This document shows, piece after piece, positions 1-8,883 of a DNA stretch of 64,000 bases. The notes under the pieces are model-generated. The model was not told the DNA's origin. It searched no databases and saw nothing but the letters and a program-made list of their open reading frames with translations. Origin of the DNA: Candidatus Sumerlaeota bacterium. Lineage in GTDB: Bacteria > Sumerlaeota > Sumerlaeia > SLMS01 > JAHLLQ01. The position numbers were made by a program, and so were the translations under genes. Every line of letters starts with the position of its first letter. The first letter of the stretch is position 1. The stretch is taken from NCBI GenBank assembly GCA_030156535.1, contig JASGMJ010000014.1, forward strand, positions 51,915-115,914, given 5' to 3'.

Positions 1-894
1 CTCGATTCCAAAGCCCGCATCGCCATGCTTCACGACTCCTTCATGGCTTCGCTCAAGCACGATCAGAACGTCGGGCAGAACATGCTGTCCATCGTCAACC
101 GCTCCATCACCCTGCGGCACCTGCGCAAGTTCAACCCCGCCGACCAGAAGAAAATCGAGATCGAGTGGCACGAGTGCTACCTCCTCCTCAATGAGACCAC
201 CAGCCGTCTGGCCGAGGAACGCGAGCGCCTGGCCGAGGTCAACGAGGTCGCGTGGAAGCTGGGCAAGATGCGCGAACGCCTCTTCGTGACCCTCAAGGCC
301 TTCTTTACTTCCATCTACTTCAAGATCATCGTGGCTGTCGGCATTCTTGGCGGCCTCATTTTCGCCTTTGTTGCCACCGAGTACGATGCACTCCGTACCG
401 TCAAGGGCATCGGCGAACCCTACCAGTCCTTCCTCGACTTCCGCCGCGACACCATGGGGATGGATTCTTCCTACAGCAGCCTCGGCAAGTTGCTCGACGG
501 CAAGCTCTCGGAAGAAAAACTCCCCGATGGCTTCAAGCGCCGCGAACAGGAAAACAAACAGGACGTTGTTGCCAACACCTTCGCTCAGGTCTTCGAGGTT
601 GATGGCACCGACGCGGCCGAGTTCCTCAACAGCGCCACGGAGTTCAAGGGCGTCGCTTTCTCCCAGCCCGATGGCCCCGAAGTGACGGCGTACCTCTTCT
701 ACTGGTTTGAGCCACAGCCCGCCAAGCGCTTCACCTATGCCTTCGACAACGAAGCCAGCAACCCCCAGAACCCCACCATGGAGTATCTGGGCAACCTGTA
801 CACCGTCTTCTACGACAACAATGTGCTCGTGATTCTTGGCGGACCCCGCAAGAACGATCAGGAACCCGTGCGCCGCCGGGTGTTCAAAAAGTAA
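1..894 (+). CDS. Membrane protein of unknown function (5' end outside window)
   Basis: The reading frame is open from base 1, so the gene starts upstream of the window; the first in-frame ATG is at 25. The N-terminal 90 or so visible residues are charged and look helical or coiled-coil (rich in E, R and K). One transmembrane segment follows near residues 105-125 (FKIIVAVGILGGLIFAF). The remaining 170 residues would then be on the other side of the membrane and contain a D/E-rich mixed alpha/beta stretch. I recognise no family. It runs towards dprA with 45 nt between them, and a hairpin lies in that gap. Function cannot be assigned. Confidence 0.7.
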   Translation, partial: LDSKARIAMLHDSFMASLKHDQNVGQNMLSIVNRSITLRHLRKFNPADQKKIEIEWHECYLLLNETTSRLAEERERLAEVNEVAWKLGKMRERLFVTLKAFFTSIYFKIIVAVGILGGLIFAFVATEYDALRTVKGIGEPYQSFLDFRRDTMGMDSSYSSLGKLLDGKLSEEKLPDGFKRREQENKQDVVANTFAQVFEVDGTDAAEFLNSATEFKGVAFSQPDGPEVTAYLFYWFEPQPAKRFTYAFDNEASNPQNPTMEYLGNLYTVFYDNNVLVILGGPRKNDQEPVRRRVFKK

Positions 895-900
895 CGACCG

Positions 901-926
901 GGTGGCCCCATCTGGCCCGGGCCACC
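901..926 (+). terminator. Hairpin between membrane protein gene and dprA
   Basis: GGTGGCCC (901-908) pairs perfectly with GGGCCACC (919-926). No T-run follows, so it may be a weak terminator or only a structured dprA leader; it ends 13 nt before the dprA ATG and would partly cover the ribosome binding region. Confidence 0.35.
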
Positions 927-939
927 ACCTTCGCGCCTG

Positions 940-2073
940 ATGAACAACGATGCCCTCGCTGCCTGGCTGACCCTCGCAAACACGGGGTTTTCGCACGCAG
1001 TTGTGCGGCGTCTGCTCGCCCGCTTTCCAGGGCCCGGGGGTATTCTCGGCGCCCCCGACCGGCTGCTCCAGAGCGAGGCTGGACTCGATTCCGGGCAGTG
1101 CCGCCGCCTTCGCGAAGCCCAGGAAGGGCACCTCCAGCTCCGCCGCCAGATCGACGTCTTTCATCGCTTCGGCATGAAGCTCGTTCACTCAGGGCAGAGC
1201 GTTTATCCCGCTAATCTTCGAGCTGTTTCCGATCCGCCGCCGTTCCTCTTCGTGCGGGGGGAGCTCCGCGAGGAAGACCGCCTGGCCGTTGGCATAGTCG
1301 GCGCCCGGCTTTCCACTCCTTACGGTCTTGAGGTGGCCCGCCGCCTGGCTGTGGAACTGGCGCCCGTCGTCACCGTTATCAGCGGACTCGCCCACGGCAT
1401 CGACACGGCGGCGCACGCCAACACGCTGGACGCCGGGGGGCGCACCATCGGCGTCGCGGCCTGCGGGCTCGACCAGGACTACCCCCGTGGCGCGGGGCCG
1501 CTGCACGAACGAATCGTCGAATCCGGTGCTCTGGTGAGCTGCTTTCCGCCGCTGGCGGGCTGCGGGCGCGGCAACTTTCCGCGCCGCAACTACATCCTCG
1601 CCGGGCTGGGTCTTGCTCTTGTCGTCGTCGAGGCCACCGAGAAAAGTGGCTCGCTGGTGACGGCCGCCGCCGCCGTCGAGGAAAACCGCGAAGTCTTCGC
1701 CGTTCCTTCCGACATCACCCGCCCTGCGGGCCGGGGAACGAACCGGCTGATCGCCGAGGGTGCCTGTGTCGTCACCGAACCCCTCGACGTTCTTCGCCAT
1801 CTCGAAGGGCGTCTTAGCAGCGAACTCGAAAGCCTTCGCCAGGCACGCGCCGCCACGCGTGCCGATCCCGCCGCTCCGCTCCCCGCCGAACTCTCCGCCG
1901 CCGAACAGGCACTGCTCACCCGCCTGCGCAGCGGCAAGGCGCTCCACGACGATTTGCTCGCCGCCTTCGTTCCGGACTCCTTCACCGTGGGGCAGATCTC
2001 GACGGCGTTGCTGCAGCTGGAAATGAAGGGGCTGGTCCGCCAGCTTCCCGGACGCGTGTACGAGGCAAGGTAG
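940..2073 (+). CDS. dprA: DNA-processing protein DprA (Smf)
   Basis: DprA binds single-stranded DNA and loads RecA during natural transformation; it is cytoplasmic. The 377-residue protein has the family layout: an N-terminal helix-hairpin-helix-like region, then the extended Rossmann fold with ISGLAHGIDTAAH (about 148-160), FPRRNYILAGLG (about 212-223) and the SGSLVTAAAAVEENREVFAVP-type strand. The last 65 residues resemble the C-terminal winged-helix domain. Length is normal for the family. The gene stands apart from other competence genes here and a hairpin follows it. Assignment is firm; whether the organism is naturally transformable cannot be told from this window. Confidence 0.95.
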   Translation: MNNDALAAWLTLANTGFSHAVVRRLLARFPGPGGILGAPDRLLQSEAGLDSGQCRRLREAQEGHLQLRRQIDVFHRFGMKLVHSGQSVYPANLRAVSDPPPFLFVRGELREEDRLAVGIVGARLSTPYGLEVARRLAVELAPVVTVISGLAHGIDTAAHANTLDAGGRTIGVAACGLDQDYPRGAGPLHERIVESGALVSCFPPLAGCGRGNFPRRNYILAGLGLALVVVEATEKSGSLVTAAAAVEENREVFAVPSDITRPAGRGTNRLIAEGACVVTEPLDVLRHLEGRLSSELESLRQARAATRADPAAPLPAELSAAEQALLTRLRSGKALHDDLLAAFVPDSFTVGQISTALLQLEMKGLVRQLPGRVYEAR

Positions 2074-2102
2074 GAGCCCTCCGGCGTCGGTCAACATGTG
2101 CC

Positions 2103-2133
2103 TCTCCCGGACTCGTGCGACGGCTCCGGGAGA
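2103..2133 (+). terminator. Putative terminator after dprA
   Basis: TCTCCCGGA (2103-2111) pairs with TCCGGGAGA (2125-2133), a perfect 9-bp stem with a 13-nt loop. It lies 30 nt after the dprA stop and is followed by a pyrimidine-rich stretch ending in TTTT. The rest of 2134-2296 holds nothing I can identify. Confidence 0.5.
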
Positions 2134-2296
2134 AGTCTTCGGCCCTCATTCTTCAGTTTTGGGATTGGTGAGCTGCGCGCCGCGATCAAGGCATGTGTGA
2201 TACAGATTTGCCCGCGTCCTGCCCGACCGCTATGCGTCCGGGGTCTCCAGTTCACGGAATCTGCGAGACGCACCTCCTCAGCGACTCGCAACGGGT

Positions 2297-2322
2297 AAAA
2301 CCGAGAACCGAGAACTGAAGAC
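2297..2322. repeat. A-rich direct repeat, copy 1
   Basis: This 26-nt purine-rich stretch, ending in GAACTGAAGAC, matches 3784-3809 at 22 of 26 positions. The two copies flank the membrane protein gene at 2331-3515. Internally it contains CCGAGAA twice in tandem. Confidence 0.6.
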
Positions 2323-2330
2323 TTCCCCCC

Positions 2331-3515
2331 TCAGGTTTCTTTCAGAAACGCCGCCACCCAGACGGCGCCGTTGGCCGCCACCATCGCCCAGACAAACCAG
2401 CCCGCCCGTGCTCCCAACCAGCGCTCGACGCCGGGCCACGCCACGATCAGCGCCGCGGGCACCAGCGGGATTCCGTAACGCGCCCGCGAGTAGTCCAGGT
2501 TGAAACCCGAGAACAGGAAGCGCTGGAGAATGTAGATGGCCAGCCAGGCGAGCAACAAGCGGTAGCGCGGCTCCAGCATCCTGCGGTTGCCCGGCCAGAA
2601 CAGCGGGTAGGCCTGCAACGCCAGCGCGAGGAACAGCAGTCCCGCGCGCACGTAGACTTTCAGGTACTCCCCGCTTGGCGGCGCCACGAAAGGCCCCTTG
2701 AGCACCGCGAAAAGGAACGCCACGGCCTCGTTCTCCAGAAAAAACGTGTGCAGCATCCAGAGAAACGCTGCGAGTCCCAGGCCACCTGCTCCCGCCGTCA
2801 GGGCCACGCGCCCCCATGCCTGTCGGCGCGTCAGTCCCTTGAAGGCAATCAGTCCCACCGGCAACGCGCCCAGCACCAGCACCGTCACTGTCTTTGCCGC
2901 CACGCACAGCAGCACCAGCAGCGCCAGCGCCGCGATGCGCCGCCAGCTTCGTTGCTCGCGCACCAGCAGCGCCGCGTGAAACACCAGCAGCAACAGGCAC
3001 ATCGACAACGCATCCGCCATCGGACGAGCCAGCATCCCGACGACGCCGACGTGCGTGATCGCCAACACGTTCAGATGAAACAGGCTGTCTTCCTGGAACT
3101 CGAAGTGCCGCGTCAGCAACAGGTTGAACGCATAAACGAATCCCAGCGACGCCAGAAGATTCACGACGATCGCGCTCACCAGAATGTTGCGGAACAGCAG
3201 GTTCGCCAGCGCAATACAGGCGGGGAAGACGGGCCGCAGCGTGTGGATGTATGTCGCCGAAAACTCGCGCAGGCGCTGCCACGACTCCGTCCCCGGCTCC
3301 ACCATGGCGCGGTACAGGTGCTCGGCGAAGTTACCGTACCCGTCGTAGAGCACGAACCCGCTGAATTCCCACTCCGGGTAGGTACTCAGGATGGCATCGC
3401 GATTGTCGTTTTGCTGCCACCAGAGAAACGACACGGCATAGCAGGCCGCGAAGAGAACGGCGAGGAGAACCCGGCGGCGTGGGGAGAGGTGTTGGAGGGC
3501 TTGAAGGGGACTCAA
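2331..3515 (-). CDS. Polytopic membrane protein, possible GT-C-type glycosyltransferase
   Basis: About ten hydrophobic segments run through the protein from LLAVLFAACYAVSFLWW near the N-terminus to GWFVWAMVAANGAVWVAAFL at the C-terminus. A long extramembrane loop with acidic residues follows the first segment, as in GT-C fold glycosyltransferases, but I see no decisive motif. The frame stays open upstream to 3740 without an ATG. I chose TTG at 3515 because the sequence from there fits the membrane protein (394 residues) and a GGAGGG lies 11 nt upstream, which is a long spacing; the start is uncertain. The gene sits alone on this strand, opposite purD, and is flanked by direct repeats at 2297 and 3784. 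Confidence 0.65.
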   Translation of the reverse strand: MSPLQALQHLSPRRRVLLAVLFAACYAVSFLWWQQNDNRDAILSTYPEWEFSGFVLYDGYGNFAEHLYRAMVEPGTESWQRLREFSATYIHTLRPVFPACIALANLLFRNILVSAIVVNLLASLGFVYAFNLLLTRHFEFQEDSLFHLNVLAITHVGVVGMLARPMADALSMCLLLLVFHAALLVREQRSWRRIAALALLVLLCVAAKTVTVLVLGALPVGLIAFKGLTRRQAWGRVALTAGAGGLGLAAFLWMLHTFFLENEAVAFLFAVLKGPFVAPPSGEYLKVYVRAGLLFLALALQAYPLFWPGNRRMLEPRYRLLLAWLAIYILQRFLFSGFNLDYSRARYGIPLVPAALIVAWPGVERWLGARAGWFVWAMVAANGAVWVAAFLKET

Positions 3516-3888
3516 CGGACGCGGGCCCTCCGTGCGGGCAACTGACAGACGATTGCAGGGGCCCGTCAGGCTGTGGTCAAGCGAGAGGCTGTCCGTGACA
3601 TCCTCAAAGTGCACGACGCTGAGGAGGGGTGCGTCCCTTCGAGGCGCGAAATCCTTTTGCCACGTTACCCGGCATGCCTTTCGGGCCGACGCCGGCTGGT
3701 CTGCCCAGTCCTGCGGGATGCGGGGGACGCAGGGGGGCAAAACGGAAAACAGGAATGCGATGCGGCGGAGGATGGCAGACCGGAAAACTGAAAACGGGGA
3801 ACTGAAGACGCGGCCAGGCTTTCCCGGTTGCCCTGTCCGCAGGCGGGCACGGACGGTGCCCCGAATTTTCAGGCAGGGAGTTGCTCAC
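3516..3888. other. Intergenic region upstream of purD
   Basis: This 373-nt stretch separates the divergent membrane protein gene and purD. It holds the second A-rich direct repeat (3784-3809) and is otherwise without features I can name. The leftward reading frame stays open as far as 3740, so part of it could be coding if the membrane protein begins further upstream. Confidence 0.5.
3784..3809. repeat. A-rich direct repeat, copy 2
   Basis: Second copy of the repeat at 2297-2322, in the same orientation, sharing the exact 11-mer GAACTGAAGAC. It lies 79 nt upstream of the purD start. Confidence 0.6.
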
Positions 3889-5208
3889 GTGAGAGTCCTT
3901 TTGGTCGGCAACGGCGGCCGCGAACATGCCATCGCGTGGCGCCTCAGGCGCTCGAAATCGGTCACGGAAATTGTCTGTCCGAACGGCAATCCCGGTATCG
4001 CCCGGGAAGCACAGACCCCGCGCGTGGTCCTGCAGACTCCGGCGGAGTGGGCAGCCTTTGCGCTTGAGTGCCAGTGCGACCTCGTTGTCGTCGGACCCGA
4101 AGCGCCCTTGGCCGCCGGAGTCGGCGACGCCTGCGAGGATCGCGGCATCGCTGTCTTCGGGCCGCGCGCCGACGGAGCACGCATCGAGTCCAGCAAGGCC
4201 TTTGCGAAGGATGTGATGCAGGCCGCCGGGATTCCCACGGCGCGCAGCGAAGCGTTCAGCGACTACGACAAGGCGCTCGACTACGGCCGAAGCCTGGGGC
4301 TGCCCGTCGTTGTGAAGGCCGACGGTCTTGCCGCGGGCAAGGGCGTGGCAATCTGCGAGACCGGGGAACAACTCGCGGGTGCGCTCGCCGAGAACTTGAA
4401 GGACGGGCGCTTTGGCGACGCGAGCCGCACGGTGCTCGTCGAGGAGTTCCTGCGCGGCGAGGAAGTCTCCATTCTCGCCGTCACGGATGGCCAGGAAGTC
4501 TTCCCGCTCGTGCCGTCGCAGGACCACAAACGCGCGCTCGACGGCGACCTGGGGCCGAACACCGGCGGCATGGGAGCCTACGCGCCCGCGCCGGTTTGCA
4601 CCGACGAAATCCTCTCGGCTGCACTGACCGACGTGCTGCGCCCCGCGATCCGCGAACTCGCCCGGCGCGGGATCGCGTACAAGGGAGTCCTCTACGCCGG
4701 ACTGATGGTGACGGACGACGGACTCCGGGTGCTCGAATTCAACTGCCGTTTTGGCGACCCGGAAACGCAGGTCGTCCTGCCGTTGTTGGACGGCGATTTG
4801 GGCGAACTGATGCTCGCGTGTTGCGAGGGCCGGTTGGGCGAGCTGGTTGCGCCGTTGCGCCCGGGTTCTCCGGATTCGGCAATCACGATGCGCCCCGAGC
4901 ACGCCATCTGCCTCGTGCTCGCTTCCGGTGGCTACCCGGATGCCTATACGACGGGCAAGGTGATCAGCGGTTTGAACGCGGCGGACGACGATTCCCGTGC
5001 TGTGATTTTCCACGCTGGCACGGTGGCCGGTGCCGACGGCGAGGTGCTGACCGCCGGAGGGCGGGTGCTCGGATTGACAGCCTGGGGTGCCTCGCTGGAA
5101 GCTGCACGCGATCGCGTCTACGAACTTGCCGGAAAAGTCTCGTTCGAGGGTTGCCATTTCCGGCACGACATCGCCCATCGCGCTCTCTCCCGGAGGAATC
5201 CCGCATGA
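3889..5208 (+). CDS. purD: Phosphoribosylamine-glycine ligase (GAR synthetase)
   Basis: PurD joins glycine to phosphoribosylamine with ATP, the second step of purine synthesis, in the cytoplasm. The protein begins MRVLLVGNGGREHAIAWRL, the classic PurD N-terminus, and carries the ATP-grasp signature LGPNTGGMGAYAP at about 220-233 and the metal-binding FNCRFGDPETQ. I chose GTG at 3889 because GGGAG lies 8 nt upstream and homology starts exactly there; the frame is open further upstream without support. Length is 439 residues, normal for the family. The stop overlaps the start of pyrR as ATGA, so the two genes are probably translationally coupled. Confidence 0.96.
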   Translation: MRVLLVGNGGREHAIAWRLRRSKSVTEIVCPNGNPGIAREAQTPRVVLQTPAEWAAFALECQCDLVVVGPEAPLAAGVGDACEDRGIAVFGPRADGARIESSKAFAKDVMQAAGIPTARSEAFSDYDKALDYGRSLGLPVVVKADGLAAGKGVAICETGEQLAGALAENLKDGRFGDASRTVLVEEFLRGEEVSILAVTDGQEVFPLVPSQDHKRALDGDLGPNTGGMGAYAPAPVCTDEILSAALTDVLRPAIRELARRGIAYKGVLYAGLMVTDDGLRVLEFNCRFGDPETQVVLPLLDGDLGELMLACCEGRLGELVAPLRPGSPDSAITMRPEHAICLVLASGGYPDAYTTGKVISGLNAADDDSRAVIFHAGTVAGADGEVLTAGGRVLGLTAWGASLEAARDRVYELAGKVSFEGCHFRHDIAHRALSRRNPA

Positions 5209-5828
5209 GTCCCGCCGCCCGCAAGAAGGCCAGCAAGAAGGCCAGCAAGAAAGCCGCAGCAACGACCCGCCCGCATCCGCGCAAGGCCGCGAAGCTCGAA
5301 ACGATCATGCAGGGCGAGGACATCGCCCGGGCGCTCGAAGGCATCCGCAAGGCGATCCGCAAGGAGTTCCGCGACGCCAACGGACTGGTGCTCATGGGAA
5401 TCCGCACGCGCGGCGTTTCCCTGGCCGAGCGGTTGTGCGAGGCCCTCTCGCACGACTATGGAACGGAAGTGCCCATGGGCGTGCTCGACATCACGCTGTA
5501 TCGGGATGACCTCTCGACGCTCGACTACCAGCCCATGGTGCGCGACTCCGAGATTCCCTTCGATATTACGGGAGCGAACGTCATTCTCGTGGACGACGTG
5601 CTCTTTACGGGGCGCACGGTGCGCGCCGCGCTCGACGAAATCATCGACTTCGGACGGCCCAACCTGATTCGCCTCGCCGTCCTGGTGGATCGCGGCGGAC
5701 GCGAGTATCCCATCCAGGCCGATTATGTGGGCAAGAACGTCAAACTCTCCGATGGGCAGTTCGTCCGCGTCCAGCTTGCCGAAGTGGACGGCCGCGACGA
5801 AGTGCTCGTGATCGACAAGAAGAGCTGA
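5205..5828 (+). CDS. pyrR: PyrR: pyrimidine operon regulator / uracil phosphoribosyltransferase
   Basis: PyrR proteins bind pyr mRNA leaders with UMP or act as uracil phosphoribosyltransferases. The PRPP loop VILVDDVLFTGRTVRAAL is at about 126-143, and LMGIRTRGVSLAERL fits the family N-terminal strand and helix. The ATG overlaps the purD stop (ATGA) and GGAGG lies 9 nt upstream. Residues 5-26 form an extra lysine/alanine-rich tail with three KKAS-like repeats, which the usual 180-residue PyrR lacks. No pyr biosynthetic gene or recognisable PyrR-binding leader is present here, so the RNA-binding role is inferred from family only. Confidence 0.92.
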   Translation: MSPAARKKASKKASKKAAATTRPHPRKAAKLETIMQGEDIARALEGIRKAIRKEFRDANGLVLMGIRTRGVSLAERLCEALSHDYGTEVPMGVLDITLYRDDLSTLDYQPMVRDSEIPFDITGANVILVDDVLFTGRTVRAALDEIIDFGRPNLIRLAVLVDRGGREYPIQADYVGKNVKLSDGQFVRVQLAEVDGRDEVLVIDKKS

Positions 5829-5832
5829 TACC

Positions 5833-6819
5833 ATGCAACAGTACCGGGCTCTCGCCGCTGTTCTCCTGCTTCTCCTCACCACCGCTTGCGCGGTGAAATC
5901 TTCGTCCCGCCAAGGCTCCAAGCCGCTTCCCTCAACGCTGCCGGGATTTGCGGGCTTTGTGCCTCTCCCGCCGCAGGATCCCGCGATGGATGCCCGGCTG
6001 GCGAAGCTCGTCGAAGCGGCCGGGCTCGATGCCATGACGCCCGCATCAGAGAACCCCGATAACGAGGACGAGTGGTCTTCGATCTGCCTGGTCGATCTGC
6101 GCAAGCCCGGCGCCCCCCGCGTGGCGGGATGGCGTGCCAGGAACTTCGTTTACCCGGCGAGCACGTACAAACTGTATGTTCTTGGCGAAGCGATTCGCCA
6201 AGTCTGCACGGGCAAGATCGGGCTCGACGATCATTATCCCGTCGAACCCCACAACGTGCGCTCCGGGTCGCGCCTCGCGGAGGGCGACGAGCCCTCTCTC
6301 TCCGAAGTCCTGCGTCTAATGATGATGTATTCGGACAACACGGCGGCCAACGTGGCCATCGACATCGTGGACCGCCGAAACGCGACGGCACTGATGCACG
6401 CGATGGGATGCCAGGGATCGGAGATCACGCGCAAGTATCTGTCCCGCGATCTTGAGGACCCCGGCTATGCGGATGTCCCCGGCACCACGTCATCGGCGCT
6501 GCACTTCGCCACGTTCCTTTATGCCGTCGAGACAGCCTGCATTGGCGGCGGCAGAGGGCGTGGGCTTATCAAGGCATACATGGCCACGGCGCAGACCGGG
6601 CAGGACCGGATGCGGGCGGGGTTGCCGCCGAGTGCGACGCTGTACAACAAGACGGGAACGTGGAATACGTTCAGCAGCCAGGTGGCCATCGTCGAAGACG
6701 GCGAGGCAAAGTACATCCTGTGCGTGCTGACAGCGCAGGAGACCGAGGTGGCCAGCCCGCGCATCGCCAAGCTCACTGCGGACATTCACGCGTGGATGAG
6801 CGAGAAGAGCGTTCGCTAA
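5833..6819 (+). CDS. Class A beta-lactamase-fold serine hydrolase lipoprotein
   Basis: A lipoprotein signal peptide ends LLLLLTTAC with the lipobox cysteine at 19, so the protein should be anchored outside the inner membrane. The three serine-hydrolase motifs of the penicillin-binding/beta-lactamase fold are present: S110-T-Y-K113, S167-D-N169 and K273-T-G275. The length, 328 residues, suits a class A-like domain plus a linker. I see no clear class A omega-loop ExxLN motif, so the role may be cell-wall or ester hydrolysis and not antibiotic resistance. It follows pyrR by 4 nt and its stop overlaps the convergent gene's stop by 4 nt. Confidence 0.8.
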   Translation: MQQYRALAAVLLLLLTTACAVKSSSRQGSKPLPSTLPGFAGFVPLPPQDPAMDARLAKLVEAAGLDAMTPASENPDNEDEWSSICLVDLRKPGAPRVAGWRARNFVYPASTYKLYVLGEAIRQVCTGKIGLDDHYPVEPHNVRSGSRLAEGDEPSLSEVLRLMMMYSDNTAANVAIDIVDRRNATALMHAMGCQGSEITRKYLSRDLEDPGYADVPGTTSSALHFATFLYAVETACIGGGRGRGLIKAYMATAQTGQDRMRAGLPPSATLYNKTGTWNTFSSQVAIVEDGEAKYILCVLTAQETEVASPRIAKLTADIHAWMSEKSVR

Positions 6820-7835
6820 TCCACGTCGGCGTTGATGTTCGTCTGAACAACGTATTCAATAGTGCGCGGTCCGAACTCTTGGATTTCGTCTTGGGGCCCG
6901 GATCTGACGCGGCGCATGCGCTTTTCCTGAACGGTTGTCTCGCGATGAAGCCCGCCGAGGAACTCGCCTGTTTCGGGATCAAAGAAGTAGTGAACCTTGG
7001 CGGTCAGCGTTCTCATCTCGATGCGTGTGCCGGTGTCCCCGTCCTCGTCATCGGGCAGGAAAATGCCGCTGTGCTGCCCCTCCACGGTGCCGGAGACATA
7101 GGCCATCCTGGCGCTATGCCAACGGACGAGCCCCTCGTAAACAAGAGTCGCCTTGTAGCCTAGGGACGCCCCGGGAATGCCGAGATCACGGCTCTCGATG
7201 TCGCGGGTCCAGGTGTCGCCGGGGCGGAGTTCACGCGCGGGCAGCAAGCCCCCCGGCTCGAAAGCCAGTGCCTGGGCCGCGACGAAAGCCGACCATGGAT
7301 TCCCCGGGTCGGCGGATGCGAAGCGAACGAGGTTGCCTTCTCCGTCGATCGTGGCCGTGCCTCCATGTCCAAGAACCATACGCTCGAATCTGTCGCGTTC
7401 CGCGCCCCGGTTGACGGTCGTCAGGCGGAACGCCACGTCGCGGGTTCCATCGGGGGCGATGTCGCTCACATCGTAAACGAGCGTCTCCTCCGAGAGATAA
7501 CGTTGTCCCGCGAAGGCCATGACGTAATTGGCGCAAACGATGGTCGCCCCGCGACCGGGCGGAATTGCCGCCCCGCCGGGCAGCAGGGCATCCTTGGCGT
7601 CCAGGAGTTTCATGCGTTCCAGGATTTTCGGCTCGAAGACAATGGCTCTGGCGGCGCGGGCGTTCGGCATGGGAAACACCATCCAGAGTCCTGCCACGAT
7701 CAGCGAGAGCGCCAGAAGCCACCCGATGCCTACCACCCACGGATTCGGCATCAATCGCACGGCGTCAACGAGCGCCTGGAGGCGCGCTGCAAAGGGTACC
7801 GTCCGTTCTCCGGTGGGGGAGTGTTGGTCTTGCAT
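6816..7835 (-). CDS. Membrane-anchored protein of unknown function
   Basis: From the ATG at 7835 the protein has 339 residues. GGAG sits 5 nt before this ATG, which decided the start; a longer open frame continues to 8111 but runs into queG. A short cytoplasmic N-terminus is followed by one transmembrane helix (VVGIGWLLALSLIVAGLWMV, about 32-51). The rest, outside the cytoplasm, is beta-rich with several threonine-led strands, and resembles proteins of the porin-associated DUF3068 type only loosely. I do not assign a family. It is divergent from queG with 58 nt between starts, and shares its stop region with the convergent serine hydrolase. Confidence 0.7.
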   Translation of the reverse strand: MQDQHSPTGERTVPFAARLQALVDAVRLMPNPWVVGIGWLLALSLIVAGLWMVFPMPNARAARAIVFEPKILERMKLLDAKDALLPGGAAIPPGRGATIVCANYVMAFAGQRYLSEETLVYDVSDIAPDGTRDVAFRLTTVNRGAERDRFERMVLGHGGTATIDGEGNLVRFASADPGNPWSAFVAAQALAFEPGGLLPARELRPGDTWTRDIESRDLGIPGASLGYKATLVYEGLVRWHSARMAYVSGTVEGQHSGIFLPDDEDGDTGTRIEMRTLTAKVHYFFDPETGEFLGGLHRETTVQEKRMRRVRSGPQDEIQEFGPRTIEYVVQTNINADVD

Positions 7836-7893
7836 CGCGGCTCCAATCCCCGAAGGTTGCGTCCGGATATCGTTGTCCAATCCGTAGCCTTGG

Positions 7894-8883
7894 TTGTGCT
7901 CCTTGTCTTCTGTTTCCGTCAAGCGAACCCCGGACCACCTTGCGGCCCTCGTGGAGGCCCGGGCGCGCGAACTTGGCTTCGATCTCGTGGGCTTTGCCCG
8001 CGCCGGGCGGCTCGATACTGAGCTGGACGAGTTCCTCGCCTGGCTGGGCGAAGGACGCCACGGCACGATGGAGTGGCTCGCGCGCGATCCCGAACGCCGC
8101 GCCGATCCCACGCTCGTGCTGCCCGGCTGCCGCAGCGTCGTGGTCGTGGCGATGAACTACCTGCATCCCGAAGAGCAGGAACAGCGCGATGCCTCGCCCG
8201 CCGGGAAGGTCTCGCGCTATGCGCGCGGACGCGACTACCACCGCGTCTTCGAGAAGGCCTTGCGCAAGATCGCGCGCTTCCTCGACGCCGAGGGCCCCGA
8301 GGGAACGCGCTCGAAGCCCTATGTCGACTATGGTCCCGCGATGGAACGCGTCTGGGCCGTGCGTGCGGGGCTGGGGTTCGCGGGCAAGCACACCCTGCTC
8401 ATCCATCCCGAGCACGGCTCGTGGTTTTTCCTTGGCGTGATCCTGACAACGGCAGAATTCGCGCCGTCGCCTCCTCTTGCCGTTGCGGGCGGATGCGGCG
8501 ATTGCCGGAGGTGCATCGACGCGTGCCCGACGGGAGCAATCACCGAGCCCTGGCGCTTTGACGCGCGCCGCTGCATTTCCTACCTCACGATCGAGCACGA
8601 CGGAGCGATCGAAGAGGAGCTTGCGGAAAAAATGGACGGCTGGGTCTTCGGCTGCGACGCGTGCCAGGACGTTTGCCCGTACAATCGCAAGCGCGCGGAG
8701 GTGCCGGATGCGGACCGCTTCGCGCCGCGCATGGCTCCGGCAGAGTGGTCGCTGGCCGAGATGATGGAGCTGACGGAGGAGGAGGTCGCGCGGCGTTTCA
8801 CGGGGAGTCCGCTGAAACGCGCGGGTGCAGAAAAGCTGAAGCGCAATGCACGGATCGCGGCCAAGTCCTCCGGGAAGAAGTGA
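7894..8883 (+). CDS. queG: Epoxyqueuosine reductase QueG
   Basis: QueG reduces epoxyqueuosine to queuosine in tRNA with a cobalamin cofactor and two [4Fe-4S] clusters. The cluster ligands are clear: CGDCRRCIDACP (Cys 201, 204, 207, 211) and CDACQDVCPYN (Cys 254, 257, 261). DYGPAMERVWAVRAGLGFAGKHTLLI is split here across the conserved cobalamin-binding region, about residues 147-172. Start is uncertain: TTG at 7894 or 7903. At 329 residues it lacks the C-terminal HEAT-like extension of the 380-residue enzymes, as many QueG do. No other queuosine gene is in the window. Confidence 0.93.
   Translation: MCSLSSVSVKRTPDHLAALVEARARELGFDLVGFARAGRLDTELDEFLAWLGEGRHGTMEWLARDPERRADPTLVLPGCRSVVVVAMNYLHPEEQEQRDASPAGKVSRYARGRDYHRVFEKALRKIARFLDAEGPEGTRSKPYVDYGPAMERVWAVRAGLGFAGKHTLLIHPEHGSWFFLGVILTTAEFAPSPPLAVAGGCGDCRRCIDACPTGAITEPWRFDARRCISYLTIEHDGAIEEELAEKMDGWVFGCDACQDVCPYNRKRAEVPDADRFAPRMAPAEWSLAEMMELTEEEVARRFTGSPLKRAGAEKLKRNARIAAKSSGKK

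Noticed and set aside
5833..6819. Antibiotic-resistance beta-lactamase
   Set aside because: The SxxK, SDN and KTG motifs are there, but the class A omega-loop motif is not clear and the protein is a lipoprotein; a resistance role is not supported.
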